Source: an uncultured Spirochaetota bacterium
GTDB taxonomy: Bacteria; Spirochaetota; Spirochaetia; JAFGXN01
NCBI GenBank assembly: GCA_944390005.1
Contig: CALXOJ010000004.1
Coordinates: forward strand, 124,001-188,000
Length of the DNA stretch: 64,000 nt
Direction of reading: 5' to 3'
The notes under the pieces: model-generated
Database searches by the model: none
Seen by the model: only the letters and a program-made list of their open reading frames with translations
Told to the model about the DNA's origin: nothing
In this document: positions 56,224 through 64,000 of the stretch, in pieces
Layout: each line of letters begins with the position of its first letter
How positions within the stretch are numbered: the stretch's first letter is position 1
Program-made: the position numbers and the translations under genes

Positions 56224-58299
56224 TTAAATTCCATCATAAAAATATTCTAAAATAGATTTATCAAAGGAGTCTAAATCCTTCACATTTTTAGTCAAGCCTT
56301 GGAAACCAATCGACTTTAGTTTTTCAAGCACATGTTCGAATTGATTGTTTTCAAAATTAATTACACCTGCGTTTTGAATTTTTTGGGATAGCATACGCGG
56401 CAGTCCGTATTCTTCTAAATAATATACCGATGATGGTAAAAATGCAAAAGATATTTTTTGAATAAAAGATGAAATATCGATCTTTTCATTGGGATAAATC
56501 GATTTTTGCAATTCGTTTATTTCATTAAGTAAAGATGAAAAATTAAATACTACATGCCTTTCTAAAGTAAAAAATTCATCAATAGGAATAGCATTTTCCT
56601 CTAATTTACTAAAAAGCTCTGGAATAGAATTTATCCAATTTTTAGAAATAATTTTTATAAAGTTAACATAACTCCTGTGATTAACAGGCAATTTCAAATG
56701 ACAGTATCTTATTATATTATATAAACTGGTTCCCCACTGTGACTCATCTGAACTATTTAAATATTTCAAAGCGCAAATTAAATTTTTATTTTCTTTAATA
56801 AATTGTGCCAAAAAAACTATCTGTGACATATTATCAAATTTTAACTTTCTTTCTCTAATTAATTTTTCAACATTTTCTCTCCCTAATATTGTTTCAAGTT
56901 GGGATTTTAATGTATTAATTTTATTTTTTTTCTCTTCTGAAAGGTAATCGGTATATGCCTCAATATCAATATCGACTTGAATATTGTCAGAAAAATCAAC
57001 ATCAAGCTGTGTATCAACATCAGGAATTGGTTTTTCAAACAGATAAACGTTTCCTGTAAAATGACGGAACATTCTACCACCTCGACCTATAAGATTTTTA
57101 TAATCTAAAGAAGTAAGCGCTGATGTACCGTTTTTTCTTTGCCACATAATAACATTTTTAGCAGATGTGTTAACTCCTTGAATAATTGATGATGTTGAAA
57201 CTATTGTCTCTAAATCATCTCCTGATTCAAAAATTTTTATCATTAATTGAGCAAGTGATCGATGTAATTTTCCGTTATGCAGTCCGATTCCACGTTTTAC
57301 CAACTTATACAAAGTTAATTTTGTGGAATAATTATCCCCTATCCAATCCGAAAAACTATTTAAAAGATTGGTATCTTTTTCAGGCATTTTATCTATTAAC
57401 AATGAAGTAATATTTTTTAGAGAAGTATGTGTACCAGCATATAATAATGTTTTGCCAAAATTCGGAGTTGTTAATAATCTAATTAATTTTTTATTTTTAT
57501 CAAAGTCTTTTTCTTGATAAGAATTATTAATTTTTGTTACAACGGTATTGAAATCTAATTCCTGAATGAAGTTCATATCTTTAGTAAAAGCAGAAGTTGC
57601 AAAATCTTTGATTTTTGCTATATTTGGACTTAAATAATACCGTTGCTTTGCTTTTTTTCCTATTTCCATTACTGCCCTTAGCAAAATATCCGAACGATCA
57701 TCGTATGTCTTTGAAACTTTATAAAATTCATCTACAATTAAAATATCTAAATCATCGCATAAATCAGCGTATCCAAATGCTCTTTCTTGTGGGAATATGA
57801 GTATAGTGTTATCTGCCAATTCAGAATTGGGAATTGTGATTATTTTATAATGATTTCCAAACTTATTTGTTAATCGCCTTCTTGTCTCATCCATTAAGGC
57901 AATAGTAGGAACAATAATCATGACTAAATGAGGTTTTTTAATAGCTATTAATGAATCAATTATAAAGCTCTTGCCGAAGCTGGTAGGTGCACTTAGAGCA
58001 ATATTTTTTCCTTCTAATAAATTTTTTAAAACATACGATTGTTCTCTATGCAACGTAACCGGTTCTGCTTCTCCTATATCAACTTTAAAAATTTCGTGAA
58101 CAAAGACATCCTGCCAATTTGCAGTGTCAGTATCCATGTACGGATATAATCCTGTTTCCCTAATTAAATGATTTAAATAGTCAGGATAAGGTCGCTGAAT
58201 ATTGTCAAGTAATTTAATAAGAGAGTTTCTTGCTTCCGATTCTTTGCCTAAATTGATAAGTTGATTTATTTCTGTACAATTCTGAAAAATATCATCCAT
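56224..58299 (-). CDS. hamB: Hachiman defence helicase HamB
   Basis: A 691-residue superfamily 2 helicase. Motif I is SAPTSFGKS at residues 103-111, motif II VDEFYK at 189-194 (an unusual DEFY box), and late motifs include STSSIIQGVNTSAKNVI with IGRGGRMFR. This helicase always pairs with a DUF1837 nuclease (HamA) in Hachiman anti-phage systems, and the hamA gene is 3 bp upstream here. In Hachiman the helicase holds the nuclease inactive until it meets damaged or phage DNA. The gene is far more AT-rich than the left half of the window. Confidence 0.9.
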   Translation of the reverse strand: MDDIFQNCTEINQLINLGKESEARNSLIKLLDNIQRPYPDYLNHLIRETGLYPYMDTDTANWQDVFVHEIFKVDIGEAEPVTLHREQSYVLKNLLEGKNIALSAPTSFGKSFIIDSLIAIKKPHLVMIIVPTIALMDETRRRLTNKFGNHYKIITIPNSELADNTILIFPQERAFGYADLCDDLDILIVDEFYKVSKTYDDRSDILLRAVMEIGKKAKQRYYLSPNIAKIKDFATSAFTKDMNFIQELDFNTVVTKINNSYQEKDFDKNKKLIRLLTTPNFGKTLLYAGTHTSLKNITSLLIDKMPEKDTNLLNSFSDWIGDNYSTKLTLYKLVKRGIGLHNGKLHRSLAQLMIKIFESGDDLETIVSTSSIIQGVNTSAKNVIMWQRKNGTSALTSLDYKNLIGRGGRMFRHFTGNVYLFEKPIPDVDTQLDVDFSDNIQVDIDIEAYTDYLSEEKKNKINTLKSQLETILGRENVEKLIRERKLKFDNMSQIVFLAQFIKENKNLICALKYLNSSDESQWGTSLYNIIRYCHLKLPVNHRSYVNFIKIISKNWINSIPELFSKLEENAIPIDEFFTLERHVVFNFSSLLNEINELQKSIYPNEKIDISSFIQKISFAFLPSSVYYLEEYGLPRMLSQKIQNAGVINFENNQFEHVLEKLKSIGFQGLTKNVKDLDSFDKSILEYFYDGI

Positions 58300-58302
58300 T
58301 AT

Positions 58303-59202
58303 TTATTCCCTATAAATCTGTGCCTTTTTTGTAAACTTTTTTATTAATTCCTGTTTATCAGGAATAGGGAATAATAGCAAATGAAAGGTTATAGATTCCC
58401 ATAAAGAAATACCTCCAATTTTTTCAAATAATTTTTCAAAATAGACTGTACATCTTTGTTTATGAAATTCAATAATGGATTTTTTATATTCATCTGAAAG
58501 ACGGTTTGTTTCCTGAGTAATTTTACATTCATGAAGAAGGAAAATAGGAATATGGATTTTTGTTTTAATATAGTCAATACTACTATCATGCTCTAAAGCC
58601 AATAAAATCTGTTTTAACAAAACTTCGTCTTTTATAAGTTTTTTTATATCTTGCAAATTAGTAATTATTGAATTTTCTTTCTTTATTTTGTTGGTATTTA
58701 GAGAATCTATTACGGATTCTACAATACGATCTAAACGACTATCTTCAATAGATTTATAGAATTTTGCTTCTCCTAACCACAAAGAAAAATCATTATCATT
58801 GATGACAATATGAACCGAATCAGCTCCTTTAACAGGATCCTGTGAGTTTTGCTTATAAAATATCTTTGGGACAACTGGCAAGGCATGATAATACTCATTC
58901 ATGATTCCGTATAAAAAGATTTCCGCAATTTCACTGCCTTCTCCTTTATCCTTCGAATCGGTAAAACGTAATTTTCTACACGCTTGTTGTAAACGTGTAG
59001 AATCTTGATTTATCATTTTTTCTCGCTCTTCTTCACTTAGGGCTGTATACATAAGATTATTAAAGATAAAGTTTATAAATCTTGTATAATTCCATTCTAA
59101 ATCTTCAAAATCATTTACCAACGAAAACAGATGTGTTTTATCCCAATTTGATTTTACGTTAAAAACCTCATCTGAAAATAAGATATGAAATTTCGTTATC
59201 AT
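58303..59202 (-). CDS. hamA: Hachiman defence nuclease HamA (DUF1837)
   Basis: A 299-residue DUF1837 protein. The nuclease core is visible as SEIAEIFLYGIM (Glu91/Glu94), then KGADSVHI with Asp128 and LWLGEAKFYK with Glu145 and Lys147, a PD-(D/E)XK-type set. Length fits. HamA degrades DNA once released by HamB. Its ATG overlaps the stop of the second hsdS (ATGA), so the Hachiman pair is translated together with a type I specificity subunit. Confidence 0.9.
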   Translation of the reverse strand: MITKFHILFSDEVFNVKSNWDKTHLFSLVNDFEDLEWNYTRFINFIFNNLMYTALSEEEREKMINQDSTRLQQACRKLRFTDSKDKGEGSEIAEIFLYGIMNEYYHALPVVPKIFYKQNSQDPVKGADSVHIVINDNDFSLWLGEAKFYKSIEDSRLDRIVESVIDSLNTNKIKKENSIITNLQDIKKLIKDEVLLKQILLALEHDSSIDYIKTKIHIPIFLLHECKITQETNRLSDEYKKSIIEFHKQRCTVYFEKLFEKIGGISLWESITFHLLLFPIPDKQELIKKFTKKAQIYRE

Positions 59203-60452
59203 CTCACCCGTACCTCTCCGTTCATCAGCATGGGCAGAAGCCAGTCACGGAGTTTTGTTAGTTCACAATTTTCCTGTTTTGTTTGTCCAATCTTTAGATG
59301 AATCGGATAAACCTTTTCTTTGAATTGCTTTATAAGAGATTCTGGCGGCAAAGGAATTTTGCTTTGTTCAAGATGATCGATTGTAATATGTCCCATTGTC
59401 GTTTTCCTTGCTTCTGCCATCTTAATAAAATTAACAATATAAGAACTTAACTGTTCGTATACATATTCTTTAGGAAAATACGATTTAGGATTTACCTTAA
59501 AAATATGTTGATTCAATCCACCGCTCCCGCCATACCAATACATTATCTCTAATGTAGCAGACCAAGAAAACAAAATATCTCCATCAAAAATTTTATGCTT
59601 TGAAGGTATATTTTCAGAAACTTGCTCTGTTTTTGCTGTAATACCATCATGCATCTCTTTGATTTTTATAACTGGAAGTGCGTTTTCTCCATCCTTGGGT
59701 CTAAACTTCTGACACGCTAATCCATTTATAAAATCTGCAATACTGTATAAATTCCCCACTTCCCAGCCTTCCGGAATCTCCCGTTTGAGGGTTTCGTTCC
59801 AGACCATTTTGCCGCCGGAAGATTTATAAGGTTTGCCCTGTGCATTGGGAAAATCAAACTGCACAAACCAGTAATCGTAGAGTTCCTTTGCCATGGTTTC
59901 CAGTTCTCTGTTGATTTTTTTGTTCAGCTCGATTTTATCATCGATAGTGCTCAGAATCTTTGCGATACGCTGCTGTTCGGAAAGATCGGGAAGTAAAACC
60001 GGTATATCCATTAAACATTTGGATGAAAGAGTAAAACGCATTCCACTCCCTGTAGCATTTAACTCAAAAAACTTTTTAGCAAATTTAGAATGTAAAAACG
60101 CGTTTAAATATTCTCCATCTAAAATATTTACATAAGGTTTTACTAAAACACAATGATAACCTAAAATAAGATCATCAAAATCATCAGCAATATATGTCGA
60201 AATACCTATATCATCTCGTGTTTCACTATCTTTTGTAAAAGCAACAAATCCTTTTTTTAGAAGTAAGGTATTTATTTTATTATCATTTGCAGTTGCTTTC
60301 ATATAACTATTGTCAGAAGACTTTCTAATTGCCCAATTACGATAAACATCTGTAAAATTACAAAGATATATAGATTTTTCGTTTGGTCTTGATTTTTTAT
60401 CCACGTTACTTATGACAATATCAGCAATCTCTCCCAACTTATATCTCTTCAT
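59199..60452 (-). CDS. hsdS: type I R-M specificity subunit (second system)
   Basis: A 417-residue HsdS with two recognition domains. Conserved linker helices are LPDLSEQQRIAKILSTIDDKIELNK (first half) and a related IKQFKEKVYPIHLKIGQTK near the C-terminus. The first domain is AT-rich, the central NAQGKPYKSSGGKMVWNETL block is closer to the window's usual composition, so the recognition domains have probably been exchanged. I start at ATG 60452, overlapping the rloB stop by one base (TGATG). A matching hsdM lies beyond rloAB; no second hsdR is in the window. Confidence 0.88.
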   Translation of the reverse strand: MKRYKLGEIADIVISNVDKKSRPNEKSIYLCNFTDVYRNWAIRKSSDNSYMKATANDNKINTLLLKKGFVAFTKDSETRDDIGISTYIADDFDDLILGYHCVLVKPYVNILDGEYLNAFLHSKFAKKFFELNATGSGMRFTLSSKCLMDIPVLLPDLSEQQRIAKILSTIDDKIELNKKINRELETMAKELYDYWFVQFDFPNAQGKPYKSSGGKMVWNETLKREIPEGWEVGNLYSIADFINGLACQKFRPKDGENALPVIKIKEMHDGITAKTEQVSENIPSKHKIFDGDILFSWSATLEIMYWYGGSGGLNQHIFKVNPKSYFPKEYVYEQLSSYIVNFIKMAEARKTTMGHITIDHLEQSKIPLPPESLIKQFKEKVYPIHLKIGQTKQENCELTKLRDWLLPMLMNGEVRVR

Positions 60453-61033
60453 CACCTGTCTCCGTTTTCGTTTTCATGGCGGTAGTCTTCCAAAGTTCGG
60501 ATAAATTCAGGTATGTTGGAAAAGGCGGCGCCTGTAGCGGATGACTCGGCGATATTGCGCATCGCTTCCAGACGCTTCTCCCACAAAAGATTTTTTTCGT
60601 TTTCCGAAAGGAAACCTTTCCGGTACCCTTTCCACTCCTCTATTCTTGTCAATCGGCGCAGACATTCGGCAGAAGATAAATCTGCGGCTGGTACTTTTTC
60701 CGTATGAGCCAAAAACCACACTTCCAGACATGGACGGCTTAAAATAACCGTTGCATTGCAGGCAGCCGTTTTACCGATAATTTCGGGTACATCGGCATCG
60801 TAAATCAGAAAACAGTCTATCTGTTCCGACCGGCGAATTTGCAGCTCTTTTTTGTACCGCTCTACCAGACGGGAGTTGATTTTTTGCCCCACCACTTTGG
60901 AAACGACGCGAATCGGTAAACGGTACTTCTGCTTTAGGCAATCAACGTAACACTCTTCCGTTTCACCTTCACAGAGAACCAGAATGACCGGTTTCATTTT
61001 CCGGGGCGCTCGCCCGACCGCTTTCTTTCCCAT
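60452..61033 (-). CDS. rloB: RloB-like TOPRIM-type protein
   Basis: A 193-residue RloB/AbiLii-like protein. The TOPRIM-like motif VLCEGETEECYV is at residues 19-30 and CFLIYDAD, with Asp79 and Asp81, at 74-81. In RloA-RloB pairs found inside type I R-M loci the ATPase is thought to control this nuclease-type subunit as a back-up or abortive system. It lies directly after rloA, 5 bp apart, and is coupled to hsdS. Confidence 0.85.
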   Translation of the reverse strand: MGKKAVGRAPRKMKPVILVLCEGETEECYVDCLKQKYRLPIRVVSKVVGQKINSRLVERYKKELQIRRSEQIDCFLIYDADVPEIIGKTAACNATVILSRPCLEVWFLAHTEKVPAADLSSAECLRRLTRIEEWKGYRKGFLSENEKNLLWEKRLEAMRNIAESSATGAAFSNIPEFIRTLEDYRHENENGDR

Positions 61034-61038
61034 AACCT

Positions 61039-62292
61039 TTACTCAAACAATTTTTTAATGGTGTCGACCGATGTGGCTGTGTACGGCACGGCATCGAAAC
61101 GTCCCTGCAGATAGCCTTTCTCCGCATCCATATTTTCACGGAAATCTTTAAAATCGTAAAGAGAATAAAATTCCGTGGAACCGTCCTCTTTTTTGTTGGT
61201 AAAGCAAATCTGATCCCGGCGAAACTTTTTGGTACTGATCAGATTGGTGTTGTGACTGGTAAAAAGAAACTGCGCCTTATCCGAGGCGTGAATCATGTTA
61301 ATGATAAAATCGGACATTGCCGAATGCAGGCGTAAATCGAATTCGTCAACTACAAGTGTTTTTCCGTTTTGGCAGACATCCAGCAGAACAAGCAGCAAAG
61401 AGAAAATCTGAATCGTTCCTTCCGATTCTTCCGTCATTAAATCGAACTGAATATCGGGATTTCGTTTGTGTTTTGTCAGAAACCGGGGAATATTTTTCTG
61501 CTGCATCATCGGTTGAACACCGTACCGCGGATTCTGCTCAAGAACAGGAACCGTCACCCGTTCGTTGCGAACCTCCATATCAACAATATCGCTGTCGGCC
61601 ATACGCAACGCTTCCAAAAGCAGTTTTTTGTTTCGGTTAAAAAGATCAACGACATATTCATTATGAATTAAAGGAGAGCCGACATAAAATTCGCCGTAAA
61701 AGAACTGGTATATTTTTTGAGCCAGTTCCCGATCCATTTGTGCGGCACGGCTGATAAACAGTGTCGTACGACCCGTGCTTTGTGCTACGTCAAGCGGGCG
61801 GACAAAATAGCCTTCACCGAAGCTGTAAATTTCGCTTTTGGGTTTTCCGATTTTTTCCTCCCGCAAAAACACTTTGGCACCCCGCCCTCCGGAAAAATCG
61901 CGCAGGCTTTCGCTGATAATTTCCTTCCGGTTAAGTGTAAAGGAATATTCGTATTCGGTACCGTTGCACACAAAACGAATCGCAAAAGAACTGGGCTGTT
62001 CGTCATATCCGTCAAACTTAAACGGAACAAAATTAAAATTTCCGCCATCGTGATTGCCGTGGGAATTTAAAATCATCTGAACACAAAACTGCAAGGCTTT
62101 ATAAATACTCGATTTCCCGGAAGCGTTGGGGCCGAAAATCCCCACTGTTTTCAGATACTGTTTTTTTCCTGCAGTAAAAACATTGTCAGCCAAATCACGG
62201 GCCGATGCAGTGGTAATTTTTTCCGCCTCAAAACTGACGGTAACGGTATCTTTAATCGAAAAAAAGTTACTGAGAGAGAACCACAATACCAT
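61039..62292 (-). CDS. rloA: RloA-like AAA15 family ATPase
   Basis: A 417-residue ABC/SMC-like AAA15 ATPase of the RloA/AbiLi group. Walker A GPNASGKS is at residues 54-61; a TEESEGTIQIFSL signature-like segment and LVVDEFDLRLHS (Walker B) follow near 290 and 317. ATG 62292 is preferred over an in-frame GTG two codons upstream, because AGAGG sits seven bases before it. It has its own promoter just upstream and starts the rloA-rloB-hsdS-hamA-hamB operon. Confidence 0.87.
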   Translation of the reverse strand: MVLWFSLSNFFSIKDTVTVSFEAEKITTASARDLADNVFTAGKKQYLKTVGIFGPNASGKSSIYKALQFCVQMILNSHGNHDGGNFNFVPFKFDGYDEQPSSFAIRFVCNGTEYEYSFTLNRKEIISESLRDFSGGRGAKVFLREEKIGKPKSEIYSFGEGYFVRPLDVAQSTGRTTLFISRAAQMDRELAQKIYQFFYGEFYVGSPLIHNEYVVDLFNRNKKLLLEALRMADSDIVDMEVRNERVTVPVLEQNPRYGVQPMMQQKNIPRFLTKHKRNPDIQFDLMTEESEGTIQIFSLLLVLLDVCQNGKTLVVDEFDLRLHSAMSDFIINMIHASDKAQFLFTSHNTNLISTKKFRRDQICFTNKKEDGSTEFYSLYDFKDFRENMDAEKGYLQGRFDAVPYTATSVDTIKKLFE

Positions 62293-62322
62293 TTCCACAC
62301 CTCTTTTTGCAGTTATACTACA

Positions 62323-62351
62323 AAAATAGCACTTTATTCGGAATATGTCAA
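62323..62351 (-). promoter_or_regulatory. promoter of the rloA-rloB-hsdS-hamAB operon
   Basis: On the minus strand TTGACA (62346-62351), exactly 17 bp, TATTTT (62323-62328), in the 117-bp gap between hsdM and rloA. Confidence 0.6.
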
Positions 62352-62409
62352 CAATTAAAACTGAACAGCAGTCCGCCGTTATTCCGGATTTTTTCTCTTT
62401 CTTTCCGCC

Positions 62410-64000
62410 TTAGCGGTTCTCTTTTGCGCTTTCGTCGAAAACCAGTGATTCAAAGCCGGAAAGAATCGCCTCTTCCAGCTGCCGGCTTTCGGCAAACATC
62501 TTCCGCAACGCGGTTTTGTGGGTGTTCATTTTTTGCGTAAATTCCGCCGCCGTTATATCGGTGTATTCGATCTTAATATCGAAATATTGCCCCGCTGAAA
62601 GGCTGTAACCTTTGTCTTTAATATCGCTGTAAGAAACGGCAATACTGAAATCGTCAATGCTCTCTTTATTGCGGAAAGCCGAAACAATTTTCTCTTCCTC
62701 TTCGGGGCGCAGCCGCCGTTTTTGAGTCGAACCGTCTTTATAATCTTCGCCCAGTTTCGAGGCATCGATTAAAATGACTTTGTCGCTATCATTCTTTTCG
62801 CTGCGGTCAAAAAACAGGACGCTGACATTGGTTCCGGTCGTTGCAAACACATTGCCGGGCATACTGACAACGCCGCAAATAATATGGTCGTCGACAATGC
62901 GTTTGAGGATTTTATTTTCGACACCGCTTTTGGCGGTAATAAATCCGGTGGGAACCACAATGGCGCCCCGGCCTGCCGGTTTCAGCGAATTGATAACGTG
63001 CTGAATAAAACAGGTATAAATAGCCATTTTGGGTTTTTGCGGGTCAATCGTTTTGACTTTGTTGGGAACACCCGCCCAGAAACGGATGCCGTCCGCAGCC
63101 AGTGTATCGGCATATTCGGGAAAATCGAGTTTAAACGGCGGATTGGAAACCACAAAATCGAAAATTTTCAGGCGGCCGTCGCTCTCTTTATGTGCCGGTT
63201 CGGTCAGCGTATTGCCCTGTACCACATGAGGCAGACTGCCGATCAGATTATTTAAAATCAGATTCAGCCGCAGCATTTCCGTCGATTTTTCGGAAATATC
63301 CTGGCTGTATATCGAACAGCGTTCTTCGCCGATTTCATGGGCCAGTGCCATTAACAGTGTTCCCGTACCGGCGCTGGGGTCGTAACACTCCGCGCCTTTG
63401 TATTCTTTGCCTTCTTCGGTCAAAAGACGCGCCATAATGCGGGCAATGGAACGGGGGGTGTAATATTCGGCATATTTGCCCCCGCCGGCATTGTTGTAAT
63501 CTTTAATAAGGTACTCGAAAATACCGGAGAAAAAATCGTATTTTTCATCGAAAACGGATTCGAAATTAAATGTGGCAATGGCTCGCAGAAGCGCCCGGGC
63601 AAAATTGTCCCGTTTGGAAATGTCGGTAACATACACCGTCACCGCATCGAAAATTTTGACTTTTGATTTTCCCGATGTGGCAACGGAAAAAGTTTCGGCG
63701 TTTTGGTCGGCAATTTCAATTAATGTCGAATCCAGCAACCCGCCGAAATCGCCCTTCCCCGAAGCGTTATACAAATGAGCCAGAGTCTGATGCGGTTTTA
63801 AACGCGGCACACTGCCCGGTAAAAATGTAAACAGATCCTCGACTTCCTCTTCACTGAACGAATCGTACTCGGCATCCCACTTTGGCGAACGCAAAAGCCT
63901 TTCGCCGTAAATCGGCGTTTTTTTGGCTTCGTAGCCGAACTTGTCGTTAAAAAACTTGTAGAGAAAAATTTCGGTAATAATTTTGTATTCACTGCCGTTA
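62410..64000 (-). CDS. hsdM: type I R-M methyltransferase subunit (second system), 5' end outside window
   Basis: A partial HsdM of at least 529 residues that runs off the right edge; the visible part begins GSEYKIITEIFLYKFFND, the usual beginning of such proteins. The SAM-binding motif YDPSAGTGTLLMAL and the catalytic NPPFKLDFPEY are present. It is not closely similar to the other hsdM in this window (DPSAGTG against DPACGTGG), so it belongs to a different type I family. Its cognate hsdS is probably the one beyond rloAB. Confidence 0.93.
   Translation of the reverse strand, partial: NGSEYKIITEIFLYKFFNDKFGYEAKKTPIYGERLLRSPKWDAEYDSFSEEEVEDLFTFLPGSVPRLKPHQTLAHLYNASGKGDFGGLLDSTLIEIADQNAETFSVATSGKSKVKIFDAVTVYVTDISKRDNFARALLRAIATFNFESVFDEKYDFFSGIFEYLIKDYNNAGGGKYAEYYTPRSIARIMARLLTEEGKEYKGAECYDPSAGTGTLLMALAHEIGEERCSIYSQDISEKSTEMLRLNLILNNLIGSLPHVVQGNTLTEPAHKESDGRLKIFDFVVSNPPFKLDFPEYADTLAADGIRFWAGVPNKVKTIDPQKPKMAIYTCFIQHVINSLKPAGRGAIVVPTGFITAKSGVENKILKRIVDDHIICGVVSMPGNVFATTGTNVSVLFFDRSEKNDSDKVILIDASKLGEDYKDGSTQKRRLRPEEEEKIVSAFRNKESIDDFSIAVSYSDIKDKGYSLSAGQYFDIKIEYTDITAAEFTQKMNTHKTALRKMFAESRQLEEAILSGFESLVFDESAKENR

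Noticed and set aside
62410-64000. HsdM starting at TTG 63894
   Set aside because: The frame continues upstream with conserved HsdM N-terminal sequence to the window edge, so the start lies outside.

Overview
The window looks like a chromosomal segment of a spirochaete, most likely Treponema-like, at moderate confidence. The reasons are the rpmF-acpP-rnc-coaD neighbourhood with no plsX-fab genes between them, a Trep_Strep/MptD-type ECF transporter operon, an endonuclease-type MutL and several lineage-style lipoproteins and small unknown proteins. Genes are tightly packed with ATGA-type overlaps, and GTG starts are common. The tRNA at 5.1 kb lacks an encoded CCA, and a CCA-adding-type nucleotidyltransferase lies 3 kb away.

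Layout. 0-5 kb is housekeeping: thiamine pyrophosphokinase, CCA/poly(A) polymerase, RNase III, ACP, L32, CoaD, YraN, two unknown small proteins and a CAU tRNA. 5-17 kb holds a large unknown protein, a lipoprotein, an Aquifex-type aconitase, an HD hydrolase, a TtcA-like enzyme, MutL, ComF and two exported proteins. At 17.3-17.6 kb there are five copies of a GTTCGC-N4-GCGAAC palindrome. At 17.7-24.2 kb a six-gene overlapping operon (YgbA/NOSP protein, two exporter-type ABC half-transporters, MptD, EcfT, a fused EcfA) lies next to a DtxR-type regulator, which suggests metal or metallophore uptake. At 24.9-27.5 kb an ArsR-HMA-P1B ATPase cassette exports Zn/Cd/Pb-type metals. 27.7-34.4 kb carries two aldo/keto reductases, LysR, a cyclophilin-like lipoprotein, a flavoprotein, Rrf2, AlkA and Ogt, interleaved with fragments of at least five broken genes.

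From 36 kb to the right edge is a defence and conflict island, nearly all on the minus strand. (i) A four-gene operon encodes a coiled-coil protein, a HerA/DUF87 ATPase with a Ser/Thr/Gly-rich insert, a small protein resembling a polymorphic-toxin nuclease, and a possible immunity protein. (ii) A CfxA-like beta-lactamase fused in frame to the tail of an ABC-F protein is a pseudogene. (iii) A complete type I restriction-modification operon runs hsdR-hsdM-fic-hsdS and continues by overlap into a SIR2 protein and a KAP NTPase. (iv) An HU-like gene is followed by a structured intergenic stretch. (v) A second type I unit runs hsdM | rloA-rloB-hsdS, and its hsdS overlaps a Hachiman pair (hamA-hamB).

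The most interesting candidates for undescribed biology are the HerA-plus-nuclease operon, the SIR2-KAP pair docked onto hsdS, and the repeated pattern of separate defence modules joined by ATGA overlap to the end of hsdS. All functional calls come from reading motifs by eye; no database search was run.
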